Shown here: in pieces, positions 25,762 through 33,749 of the stretch
Layout of the letters: every line of letters begins with the position of its first letter
How positions within the stretch are numbered: the stretch's first letter is position 1
Assembly: GCA_030065095.1 (NCBI GenBank)
Contig: JASJDP010000011.1
Coordinates: forward strand, 1-64,000
Length of the DNA stretch: 64,000 nt
Direction: 5' to 3'
Origin: Rhodobacter sp.
GTDB taxonomy: Bacteria > Pseudomonadota > Alphaproteobacteria > Rhodobacterales > Rhodobacteraceae
Notes under the pieces: model-generated
The model's database searches: none
What the model was told of the DNA's origin: nothing
What the model saw: only the letters and a program-made list of their open reading frames with translations
Made by a program: the position numbers and the translations under genes

Positions 25762-26998
25762 TGCCGGCCCCGGCCTCGGCCAGATCGAACTCGTCTATCG
25801 TTTCGTTCAGGGTGGCGGCAAAGTTGCGGATATCCGCCTCGGTCAGGTCGGCCCGCAACATCACTCGCAGCCCGGCCGCGCCCCGCTTGACGATGGGAAA
25901 GAACACCGCCGAGGTGTAATAGCCCCGCTCCAGCATCCGTTTGGACACATCGACCGACTTCTTCTCGTCGCCGAGCGTGATCACCTTCAGCGGAAAGCCG
26001 TTCCCGGCCTGATCGTTGGGGACCAGTTCGTCGAAGAGCGCGATGTTGCGCTGCAGTGCCGCCTGAAGGTCGGTCAGGACGTGCGACTTGTGCAGGCGGA
26101 CCGAGGCGATCCCGGCGCCGACGCCCGGCACGTTCAGCCCTTGCGACCAGGCCAGCGGCCCGCCGAACCGGGTGAGGATATCCTCGGACCGGGTCGGGCC
26201 CAGCATGATCGCGCCGCCGGACCCGCCGAAGGCCTTGCCAAGCGAGGCGATGATCACCGTCCGGTGGTTGACCTCGGGCATGCAGGAGCGGGCGAACCCG
26301 CGGCCCGTCACACCGTGCAGCGACAGGGCGTGGCTGTCGTCGATGAACAGAAACAGGCCGTACCGGTCCTGCAGGTCCATCAGTTCCCTGATCGGGGCCA
26401 GGCCGCCCATCGAATAGACGCCGTCGCAGACATAGGCGACGTTCGGGCTCTTGCGGCAGGCATCCTCGACGAAGTTCAGATCGTTGTGGCGGCAGGTCAC
26501 CACCTCTGTCTCGTCGGCGCAGATCGGCTTTATGTAATCCATCGAGAAATGCGCGTGCTTGTCGAAGATCATCAGCGGCGGCACGCCGTCGGGCGACATG
26601 TGACCCGACGCAATCAGCGGCAGGACGCCGGCGGTGGCCGAAGAGCTGGTGACGGCCGAGATCGTTCGGGCCTCGAAGATTTCCGAAAGCCCGTCCTCCA
26701 GTTCTTCCAGAAGGTTCAGCCTCAGGCGAATGCGGCTGATCGGCAAATCGAGCGCCCCGGTCTGGCGGATGGCATCGATGGCGCCTTCCAGAATCTCGGG
26801 GTTGTTGTGCAACCCAAGATAGGAACAGGAGCATAGGTTGATGAACTCGTGGCCGTCGTCGCGCATCAGCGATTTGGCGTTGGCGTAGTCGACCCGGATA
26901 TCGATCAGATCGCTTTGCCGGGCGGCCTCCCAGGCCGGGTTTCCATAGCGGACGGCGGACCCGCCATTGCGATGCAGGTGAACAGCTTGGTCAGGCAA
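25751..26998 (-). CDS. alpha-oxoamine synthase family PLP enzyme (KBL/BioF/ALAS-like)
   Basis: 415 residues. The TTG at 26998, preceded by a GGGAGAAAG ribosome-binding site, is the likely start. Family marks are the NLCSCSYLGLHNNPE entry, DKHAHFSMD, CDGVYSMGGLAP, FIDDSHALSLHG (Asp220 and His223 contact PLP) and ASLGKAFGGSGG with the PLP lysine Lys255. These enzymes decarboxylatively condense an amino acid with an acyl-CoA to give an alpha-aminoketone or beta-keto amine (8-amino-7-oxononanoate, 2-amino-3-ketobutyrate, 5-aminolevulinate). First gene of the minus-strand operon. CoA lyase and hydratase genes downstream make an acyl-CoA substrate plausible. Primary biotin or heme genes are not nearby, so a specialised role is likelier. 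Confidence 0.88.
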   Translation of the reverse strand: MPDQAVHLHRNGGSAVRYGNPAWEAARQSDLIDIRVDYANAKSLMRDDGHEFINLCSCSYLGLHNNPEILEGAIDAIRQTGALDLPISRIRLRLNLLEELEDGLSEIFEARTISAVTSSSATAGVLPLIASGHMSPDGVPPLMIFDKHAHFSMDYIKPICADETEVVTCRHNDLNFVEDACRKSPNVAYVCDGVYSMGGLAPIRELMDLQDRYGLFLFIDDSHALSLHGVTGRGFARSCMPEVNHRTVIIASLGKAFGGSGGAIMLGPTRSEDILTRFGGPLAWSQGLNVPGVGAGIASVRLHKSHVLTDLQAALQRNIALFDELVPNDQAGNGFPLKVITLGDEKKSVDVSKRMLERGYYTSAVFFPIVKRGAAGLRVMLRADLTEADIRNFAATLNETIDEFDLAEAGAGNAA

Positions 26999-27086
26999 TG
27001 ACTCTTTCTCCCGAAATGGTCACAACAATAAAAGTAGCGGGACCCACTCAGCAGCGGAGGTCCCGGCAAAGATCAGCTTCGCAGAT

Positions 27087-27116
27087 ATCTTTTCACCGCA
27101 AGGCGAACCTCGTCAA
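27087..27116 (-). promoter_or_regulatory. candidate promoter of the 11-gene operon
   Basis: On the minus strand, TTGACG (27116-27111) is followed after 18 bases by AAAGAT (27092-27087), about 90 bases before the TTG start of the oxoamine synthase. The -35 match is good and the -10 is weak. The surrounding leader is more AT-rich than the genes. No clear operator palindrome was seen. Confidence 0.35.
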
Positions 27117-27212
27117 GTCTGATATACCCCCAGTTATGGTCTGGTGCGGGGTTGGAGATGTCCGGATAGGCGATAAAGCACGATATTTCGACGCGCTGCG
27201 GATGTTGCTTTT

Positions 27213-27443
27213 GGCCTGGAGCGGACTTTGCCTGCCGAGAGAAGAGCCGGGCCATCGCCGACCCGCGGGGAGGCGACCCGGACCTGTGAACGGCTCGATT
27301 TATGCCAGCAAAGTCCGAACGACCTCAATGCGATACGCAACGTTAGAAAATCGCCTCCCCTCCGGGGCGGGTCGGCGATGGCGCGGCGGCCTTCGGCCTT
27401 GATTCCGCGCCTAAAGACTGGTCGCGAACGTCCGCTCCAGCCC
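27213..27443 (+). repeat. palindromic ~232-bp repeat element, copy 2
   Basis: Same orientation and architecture as copy 1 at 15163-15395: start GGCCTGGAGCGGA, end TCCGCTCCAGCCC, the long inner stem and the GGCGCGG/CCGCGCC stem. The terminal mini-hairpin here is GGCC-TTC-GGCC instead of GGGGC-TAC-GCCCC, so pairing is kept while the bases change. The flanking 27444-27689 contains no gene that I can support. Confidence 0.8.
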
Positions 27444-27689
27444 AGACCAGCCGGAAATCCGGTCCTGGGGCTGCCGTTCGGTTTGGCGCCACCGCGGCGC
27501 ACGCCCGAATTGCTGCAACATCACATCGGACTTCGCTTGTGTCGCCGGCAGACGGACAAAGGCCTCATCGCCATACGTTCCTCGTATTTGCCGGCACCGC
27601 CGTTTCTCTCCAGCCGCCTTGACCCCAAGCGCGTCGGCGTGACAACACATGCCGCGCGATCGGCGACGGTCTTTGGGGGAGGCATCATC

Positions 27690-28709
27690 TTGGCAGGTGG
27701 ACTGAAGCTTGGGGTCATCGGCATCGATCACGGTCACATCTTCGGGATGCTCGACAACATGCTGCGCCGGGGGTGCAGCTGCACGCATTGGTGGACGACC
27801 GGCTCCGCGGTTACCGAGACGAAGTTCCGCAAGGTGTTTCCGCAATTGGATCAGGTTGCCGACCGCCGCCGTATCCTGGACGATCCCGATGTCGACATGG
27901 TGCTCATCGCCGCGATCCCCGCCGACCGCGCGGCGCTCGCCGTCGAGGCGATGGACGCCGGCAAGGATGTCATGGTCGACAAGCCGGGCTGCACGACGCT
28001 TGACCAGTTGGCCCGGCTTCGGCAGGTCCAGGCCGCCACCGGCCGCATCTGGACGGTGAATTTCTCGGAACGGTTCCAGGTGCCGTCGGTCGCCCAGGCA
28101 GAAGACCTCGTTGCCCAGGGCGCCATCGGCCGGGTAATCCAGACCGTCAACCTCGCCCCGCACAAACAGAACCTGCGCACCCGACCTCCGTGGTTCTTCG
28201 ACCGCGAGCGCTACGGCGGTATCCTGTGCGACATCGGCTCGCATCAGATCGACCAGTTCCTGCATTTCACCGGCTCGACCGAGGTCACGATCGCCCATGC
28301 GCTGGTCGAGAACACCACGCGGCCCGAGAGCCCGGGCTTTCAGGATTTCGGCGAGGTGACGCTGGTCGGCGACCGCGGACACGGCTATGTCCGCGTCGAC
28401 TGGTTCACGCCCGACGGCCTGCCGACGTGGGGCGACGGGCGGCTGTTCCTGCTGGGCTCGGAAGGGACCATCGAGCTACGCAAATACACCGATATCGGCC
28501 AGCCGCACCGCACCGACATGCTGTACCTGGTCAACGGCAGCGAAAATGCCCGGATCGACTGCGCCGGGGCCGATCTGCCCTATTTCCGGCGCCTGATCGA
28601 GGATGTGCACAACCGCACCGAAACCGCGGTGGCGCAGGTGCATACCTTCCGTACGATGGACCTGGCCGTTCGCGCGCAAGCCGTCGCCGAAGGGTCCGCC
28701 GATGGCTGA
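27690..28709 (+). CDS. Gfo/Idh/MocA-family oxidoreductase 1
   Basis: 339 residues. I start it at TTG 27690, which follows GGGGGAGGC at good spacing and puts the Rossmann strand GVIGIDHGHIFG near the N-terminus; no ATG is available there. The family DKP motif (VDKPGCTT) and the active-site helix CDIGSHQIDQFL are present. Such enzymes oxidise or reduce sugars, inositols and related polyols with NAD(P). The 3' end overlaps the second Gfo/Idh gene by 8 bases. The pair lies just beyond the repeat element and runs opposite to the biosynthetic operon, so it need not belong to it. Confidence 0.85.
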   Translation: MAGGLKLGVIGIDHGHIFGMLDNMLRRGCSCTHWWTTGSAVTETKFRKVFPQLDQVADRRRILDDPDVDMVLIAAIPADRAALAVEAMDAGKDVMVDKPGCTTLDQLARLRQVQAATGRIWTVNFSERFQVPSVAQAEDLVAQGAIGRVIQTVNLAPHKQNLRTRPPWFFDRERYGGILCDIGSHQIDQFLHFTGSTEVTIAHALVENTTRPESPGFQDFGEVTLVGDRGHGYVRVDWFTPDGLPTWGDGRLFLLGSEGTIELRKYTDIGQPHRTDMLYLVNGSENARIDCAGADLPYFRRLIEDVHNRTETAVAQVHTFRTMDLAVRAQAVAEGSADG

Positions 28710-29778
28710 GCCCTTGACTGTCGCGATCGTCGGGGCCGGCATCGGGGCGGCGCATTTCCACGCCTACCGCACCCTGCCGGACCGGTTCGCCGTCCGCACG
28801 ATCTGCGAGCTGGACTCGGACCGCGCCGTGCCACTGATCGCCATGTCGCCGGAAACGCGGCTGGCCACCGATCTCGGGGCGGTTCTGGCCGATCCGGCAA
28901 TCGCCATCGTCGACATCTGCCTGCCACCGCATCTGCATCTCGACACCTGCCTTGCCGCGCTCGCCGCCGGCAAGCACGTGATCTGCGAAAAGCCGCTGAC
29001 CGCCTCCCTCAGCGATGCCGACCGCCTGGTCCGGGCCGAGGCGGCAGCGCCCGGCCGGCTGTTCCCGGTCTTCCAGTACCGCTATGGCCGCTCGGCCGAT
29101 CAGCTGCAGGCGCTGATCGCGGCTGGGCTGGCGGGCAAACCCTTCGTGGCGTCGCTCGAGACCCACTGGAACCGCGGCGTCGACTACTACGCCGCCGACT
29201 GGCGCGGCACCTGGGACGGCGAACAGGGCGGCGCTGTCCTCGGCCACGCGATCCACATCCACGACTGGCTGAGCTTCGCGCTCGGCCCCGTCGCCTCGGT
29301 GCACGCCGAGCTTGCCACCCGCGTCAACCCCATCGAGACGGAAGATTGCGCGGCGCTGTCGATCCGCATGGCAAGCGGCGCGCTGGTCACCAGTTCCATC
29401 ACCCTCGGCGCGGCGGCGGACACCACCCGCCTGAAGTTCTGCTTCGAGCATCTGACCGCCGAAAGCGGCACGGCGCCTTACAGCCCGGCTGAGGCCCCCT
29501 GGACCTTCACCGCCCGCGCCCCAGAGGATCAGACACGGATCGACGCGGTGGCAGCGGCGGTCCCCGAGGGCCCCGGCGGCTTCGCCGGCTTCTTCGCCGC
29601 AGTGGCCGACGCGCTGGCGGGCCGTCCGCACAACGCAGTGACACTCGCTGACGGCCGCCGGTCGGTGGAATTCGTCACCGCCGTTTACGCCTCTGCCCGC
29701 ACCGGTGCCCCCGTCAGCCTGCCGCTTGCCGTGGATCACCCGTTGTACGAAGGCTGGCGACCCGGCCATTGTGGTTGA
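28702..29778 (+). CDS. Gfo/Idh/MocA-family oxidoreductase 2
   Basis: 358 residues from ATG 28702. It has the cofactor motif VAIVGAGIGAAHFHAY at the N-terminus, the CEKPLT motif near residue 96 and the catalytic-region GGAVLGHAIHIHDWL near 178. It differs clearly from its neighbour, so the two probably act on successive or epimeric substrates (for example a 3-keto sugar pair) rather than forming a recent duplicate. No transporter or sugar-binding regulator is adjacent to hint at the substrate. Confidence 0.88.
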   Translation: MAEPLTVAIVGAGIGAAHFHAYRTLPDRFAVRTICELDSDRAVPLIAMSPETRLATDLGAVLADPAIAIVDICLPPHLHLDTCLAALAAGKHVICEKPLTASLSDADRLVRAEAAAPGRLFPVFQYRYGRSADQLQALIAAGLAGKPFVASLETHWNRGVDYYAADWRGTWDGEQGGAVLGHAIHIHDWLSFALGPVASVHAELATRVNPIETEDCAALSIRMASGALVTSSITLGAAADTTRLKFCFEHLTAESGTAPYSPAEAPWTFTARAPEDQTRIDAVAAAVPEGPGGFAGFFAAVADALAGRPHNAVTLADGRRSVEFVTAVYASARTGAPVSLPLAVDHPLYEGWRPGHCG

Positions 29779-29843
29779 ATCTAAGCGGCACGCCAACTTC
29801 AACGCCCGCCGAGTGAGGGCATGTTCCTCAATAACCGGTTTCC

Positions 29844-29912
29844 CCGGGGCGTCAGCCCCGGATCGCTCCCGACCCGCCCCCAGGGCGGGCGCGATGCGTT
29901 GAGGCGGTGGAG
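29844..29912 (-). repeat. dispersed intergenic palindromic repeat, copy A
   Basis: On the minus strand it reads CACCGCCTCAACGCATCGCG, then CCCGCCCTGGGGGCGGG, then TCGGGAGCGATCCGGGGCT. This matches the element at 38336-38408 base for base over most of its length and, for its first half, 35047-35083. The CCCGCC-CTGGG-GGCGGG core is a hairpin. Non-coding, between convergent genes. Confidence 0.6.
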
Positions 29913-30017
29913 CTTGTTGAAACGTCGAAGCTTCGAAGAAATGCCGCCGCAATTGGCAAGGCCCACCCTCGGGCCGGGCGCGATCCTCTCCAACAAGCGC
30001 GACCGGCAGTCCGTGAC

Positions 30018-30043
30018 GTAGGGCGGGTTTCAACCCGCCATCC
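30018..30043. terminator. hairpin between convergent genes
   Basis: CGTAGGGCGGGTTTCAACCC followed by GCCA forms a GGCGGGTT/AACCCGCC stem with a very tight loop. It lies between the Gfo/Idh gene and the oppositely oriented unknown at 30048. No T-run follows, so it may be a repeat of the CGTAGGGYGGG type rather than a true intrinsic terminator. Confidence 0.4.
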
Positions 30044-30047
30044 CCGC

Positions 30048-31406
30048 TCAAAGCAAAGCAATCCCGATCGTGATGATCGCCGCAATCGTGGTCAGAATCC
30101 TGGCGCCCTTGTACGCCGCGCTCTTGTCGATCCTATGGATCAACTCCGGCGTCTGGCGCAGCAAGATGCCGATCTTCGCCACGCGCGCCAACACCCGGAT
30201 CGTCTCGTTGTACTCCGCTATCACCGGATCGTATTCCGCGGCGCTCACGGGCGGAATGTACGGCGGGCGATCCTCGACGATAAACGAAATGTCCGCCTCG
30301 AAATCCTCGCGCAACTGGCCCTCGGAGATATCGGCCAACACCTCCCTCGCATCGGCGAATACCTCCTTTTGCCCCGCATCCATCTCCTTTAGCTTCTGTG
30401 CGGTCAGGATGCGCCGGTTCTCTTCCACCTCCGGATGCGTCGCGCGGATCGCCTGCGCGCCTTCCTCCAGCGCCCTTTGCAGGCCAAGGTTTCCCTCACT
30501 CGCTGGCAGTTCGCCGACCACGATCTGCCGCGTCAGACCCGCATGGACCGAGGTGAAATCCATCTCGATCCGCTGCGGGTCGTTGCCGTATTTCGCCACC
30601 GTCCGACGCAGCACCTTGACCTCGCGAGAGCCGTCGTGCAGCCCGTTGGTCTGGTCCGCCAGAACATCGTCGAGCGCGTCGTCGAGCTGGGACAGCGTTG
30701 CGCCCAGCAGGTCCGGCTTGGCGATCTCGCGCGGGACGGTGTGGAACTTGGCCGTCTCTTCGTTGAATGCGACCGTCTCGGCCAGCGGCGCTTTCCCGGC
30801 CAGGAACTGGGCTTTGATCTCTTCGATCTTCTCGGCGATATGGGCGGGGCCTTTCTCCCAATCCGCATCCGGGATCAGCGCCACCCGCCGCTGCAACTCC
30901 CAATCGACCGGCTTGCCATCGAGAAACCCTTGGTACCACTCGCGCCAGAAGGACCATGTTCTCGAATTTGAACTAAAGAAATTTCTCCAACCTTCGTTGC
31001 CAATGCTGACAGAGCTTGGCAAATCTTCGGAAGGCCAAAGCGGTATTGAGAAACAGTCTTGCCAATTCTCGATATCAGAAAAATTCATTATGTCGCGTTT
31101 GCGGAGCCGTTCTTCCATACTTGTGGTTGCGCGCGGCCTCCTTTTCTTTCTGATCCCGCTTTGTAGATAATACATTTGATCTTCTATTTTATAACTCAAT
31201 TGTACTTCCTTGGCTTGATAATCGGTTTTGATTGAATTTATAGCGTAGTCGGACATCGTGCTTTGCAAGCATAGTCGCAGATAGTCTCTGAGGATTGGCA
31301 GAGCAATATTTTCTAGTGCCTTACGTGCACCTTGCCCGAATTCATGGACCGCTCTCAATTCAGCGCGAGCGGAGGAGATGCGTTTGGCAACTATCGAATG
31401 CACCAT
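30048..31406 (-). CDS. unknown 452-residue protein with C-terminal membrane anchor, mosaic composition
   Basis: I recognise no family. The C-terminus ARILTTIAAIITIGIALL is a single membrane-spanning tail. The middle is acidic and helical with heptad-like stretches (AEKIEEIKAQFLAGKA; REVLADISEGQLREDF). A WREWYQGFLDGKPVDWELQ segment near residue 155 resembles hypothetical proteins of Rhodobacteraceae. The first ~150 residues (31406 down to ~30960) are encoded by clearly AT-rich DNA and are basic (RKKRRPRATT), whereas the rest is high-GC like its neighbours. That step suggests replacement or fusion of the N-terminal part by transfer. The ATG at 31406 has a weak ribosome-binding site. Confidence 0.65.
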   Translation of the reverse strand: MVHSIVAKRISSARAELRAVHEFGQGARKALENIALPILRDYLRLCLQSTMSDYAINSIKTDYQAKEVQLSYKIEDQMYYLQSGIRKKRRPRATTSMEERLRKRDIMNFSDIENWQDCFSIPLWPSEDLPSSVSIGNEGWRNFFSSNSRTWSFWREWYQGFLDGKPVDWELQRRVALIPDADWEKGPAHIAEKIEEIKAQFLAGKAPLAETVAFNEETAKFHTVPREIAKPDLLGATLSQLDDALDDVLADQTNGLHDGSREVKVLRRTVAKYGNDPQRIEMDFTSVHAGLTRQIVVGELPASEGNLGLQRALEEGAQAIRATHPEVEENRRILTAQKLKEMDAGQKEVFADAREVLADISEGQLREDFEADISFIVEDRPPYIPPVSAAEYDPVIAEYNETIRVLARVAKIGILLRQTPELIHRIDKSAAYKGARILTTIAAIITIGIALL

Positions 31407-31445
31407 TTTCTCAGCAAATCTAAACCTACGTATCTACCCCTGCCA

Positions 31446-31712
31446 TCACCGCAACCGCGCCTGCGCCAGGAACCCCTCCACCGTCTCCTCGCCGAGCGCG
31501 CGCAGCGCCTCCAGCCGGTGCAGGCCTTCCAGCAGCACGAACCGCCCCTTGCCGGCGCGGAGCCTGATCGGCACCTTCTGGCCGTTCTCCAGAATGTCCT
31601 CGGCCAGCGCGGCGACCTTCGCCGGATCCAGCGTCTTGGCCCGCTTCGCCGGCACATAGATCTCGGCGATGGGGAAGCTCTTTTTTTCCAGCATGGCAGC
31701 GGTTCCTGACAT
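31446..31712 (-). CDS. small ParB-N-like domain protein
   Basis: 88 residues (82 if ATG 31694 is used). It matches the ParB/Srx N-terminal fold: [36 protein letters not shown], then [19 protein letters not shown], which has the conserved G-x-H-R signature. It lacks the HTH and dimerisation domains of chromosomal ParB, so it is not the partition protein. It is divergent from lepA, with 53 bases between the starts. Function unknown; a nucleotide-binding or regulatory role is likely from the fold. Confidence 0.8.
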   Translation of the reverse strand: MSGTAAMLEKKSFPIAEIYVPAKRAKTLDPAKVAALAEDILENGQKVPIRLRAGKGRFVLLEGLHRLEALRALGEETVEGFLAQARLR

Positions 31713-31765
31713 CCCGTCGGGTCAGCCCATTGACCGCCCCGGCAATCCAAATCATATCCCCCACC

Positions 31766-33565
31766 ATGACCGACCTCGCCCAGATCCGCAATTTCTCCAT
31801 CGTCGCCCATATCGACCACGGGAAATCCACCCTCGCCGACCGGCTGATCCAGATGACCGGCACGGTGAAGGACCGCGACATGCAGGAACAGCTGCTCGAC
31901 AGCATGGATATCGAGCGCGAGCGCGGCATCACCATCAAGGCCAACACCGTCCGGATCGACTACACGGCCCGGGATGGTCAGGCTTACGTTCTGAACCTCA
32001 TCGACACGCCCGGCCATGTCGATTTTGCCTACGAGGTCAGCCGCTCGATGCGCGCCGTCGAGGGCTCGCTCCTGGTCGTCGACGCAACGCAAGGTGTCGA
32101 GGCCCAGACGCTCGCCAATGTCTATCAGGCGATCGACGCCGATCATGAGATCGTGCCGGTCCTCAACAAGATCGACCTCCCCGCCGCCGAGCCCGACCGC
32201 GTGCGCGAACAGATCGAGGATGTCATCGGCATCGACGCCTCCGACGCCATCGAAATCTCCGCCAAGACCGGCCTCGGCATCCCCGACGTGCTAGAGGCCA
32301 TCGTTCAGCGTCTGCCCGCGCCGGAAGGCCGGAAAGACGCCCCGCTCAAGGCCATGCTCGTCGACAGCTGGTACGACCCCTATCTCGGCGTCGTCGTTCT
32401 GATCCGGGTGATGGACGGCACCATCAGGAAGGGCGACCGCATCCGCATGATGCAGACCGGCGCCACCTACGGCATCGACAAGCTCGCCGTGCTGAAGCCG
32501 CAGATGGTCGACATCCCCGAACTTGGCCCCGGCGAGATCGGCATCCTGACGGCCAGCATCAAACAGGTCCGCGACACCAAGGTCGGCGACACCATCACCC
32601 ATGAAAAGGCCCAGGCCGCGGAACCGCTGCCCGGCTTCGCCCCCTCGGTCCCGGTCGTCTTCTGCGGCCTTTTCCCCGTGGACTCAGCGGATTTCGAGGA
32701 CCTGCGGGGCGCCATCGAGAAACTGGCCCTCAATGACGCCAGCTTCTCCCACGAAATGGAGACCTCCGCCGCCCTCGGCTTCGGCTTCCGCTGCGGCTTT
32801 CTCGGGCTTCTGCATCTCGAGGTCATCCGCGACCGGCTCGAACGCGAATACGATATCGATCTGATCACCACCGCGCCCAGCGTCATCTACCACGTCTACA
32901 TGAAGGACGGTACGATGCGCGAGCTGCACAACCCCGCCGACATGCCCGACCTGACCCATGTCGACCATCTGGAGGAACCGCGCATCAAGGCCACGATCCT
33001 GGTCCCCGACGACTATCTCGGCGACGTGCTGAAGCTTTGCCAGGACCGCCGGGGCATCCAGCTCGACCTGACTTATGCCGGCACCCGCGCCATGGTGGTT
33101 TACGACCTGCCGCTGAACGAGGTCGTGTTCGACTTCTACGACCGGCTGAAATCGGTGACCAAGGGCTATGCGAGTTTCGACTACCAGATGGAGGGCTACC
33201 GGCAGGACAACCTCGTCAAGATGCAGATCCTGGTGAACGAGGAACCGGTCGACGCGCTGTCGATCATGGTCCACCGCGACCGCGCCGAGACCCGCGGCCG
33301 GGCCATGGTTGAGAAACTCAAAGACCTGATCCCCCGCCACATGTTCAAGATCCCGATTCAGGCCGCCATCGGCGGCAAGGTGATTGCCCGCGAGACGCTG
33401 GCGGCGTTGCGGAAGGACGTGACAGCGAAGTGCTATGGCGGGGATGCGACGCGGAAGCGGAAGTTGCTGGACAAGCAGAAGGCGGGTAAGAAGAAGATGC
33501 GCCAGTTCGGGAAGGTGGAGATTCCGCAGAGCGCCTTTATCTCGGCGCTTAAGATGGACTCGTAA
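31766..33565 (+). CDS. lepA: elongation factor 4 (LepA)
   Basis: 599 residues, the exact family length. The GTPase motifs are AHIDHGKST (P-loop), the switch region [17 protein letters not shown] and NKIDLP. The LepA-specific C-terminal domain ends [22 protein letters not shown]4 is a ribosome-bound GTPase that back-translocates or helps ribosomes under stress. ATG 31766 is chosen because [20 protein letters not shown] is the family N-terminus; an upstream in-frame ATG at 31730 gives only extra non-conserved residues. No anomalies. Confidence 0.97.
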   Translation: MTDLAQIRNFSIVAHIDHGKSTLADRLIQMTGTVKDRDMQEQLLDSMDIERERGITIKANTVRIDYTARDGQAYVLNLIDTPGHVDFAYEVSRSMRAVEGSLLVVDATQGVEAQTLANVYQAIDADHEIVPVLNKIDLPAAEPDRVREQIEDVIGIDASDAIEISAKTGLGIPDVLEAIVQRLPAPEGRKDAPLKAMLVDSWYDPYLGVVVLIRVMDGTIRKGDRIRMMQTGATYGIDKLAVLKPQMVDIPELGPGEIGILTASIKQVRDTKVGDTITHEKAQAAEPLPGFAPSVPVVFCGLFPVDSADFEDLRGAIEKLALNDASFSHEMETSAALGFGFRCGFLGLLHLEVIRDRLEREYDIDLITTAPSVIYHVYMKDGTMRELHNPADMPDLTHVDHLEEPRIKATILVPDDYLGDVLKLCQDRRGIQLDLTYAGTRAMVVYDLPLNEVVFDFYDRLKSVTKGYASFDYQMEGYRQDNLVKMQILVNEEPVDALSIMVHRDRAETRGRAMVEKLKDLIPRHMFKIPIQAAIGGKVIARETLAALRKDVTAKCYGGDATRKRKLLDKQKAGKKKMRQFGKVEIPQSAFISALKMDS

Positions 33566-33596
33566 CCTTTTAGGCACTTTGGGGTGGTGGGCGGAA

Positions 33597-33617
33597 GCGT
33601 TTCGCAAAGCGAAATGC
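33597..33617 (+). terminator. hairpin after lepA
   Basis: GCGTTTCGC-AAA-GCGAAATGC forms a nine-pair stem with a three-base loop and one G-T pair, 32 bases after the lepA stop. There is no run of T afterwards, so termination would be weak or Rho-assisted. Confidence 0.4.
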
Positions 33618-33749
33618 GGACTCACTCCCCCGCAAATCTAAGTGCTTGTGCTGCCATCGGAATTAATCTTGCAGTTGAAAATGGTTGGGCGACAGGATTG
33701 ATTGACATCGGATTGGGCGAGTAGTTTCATGCCTGCGAAAGGTGAATTC

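Noticed and set aside
31446-31712. Chromosome-partition ParB and a nearby origin
   Set aside because: Only the ParB N-fold is present, with no HTH domain, no parA neighbour and no parS-like 16-mer seen.
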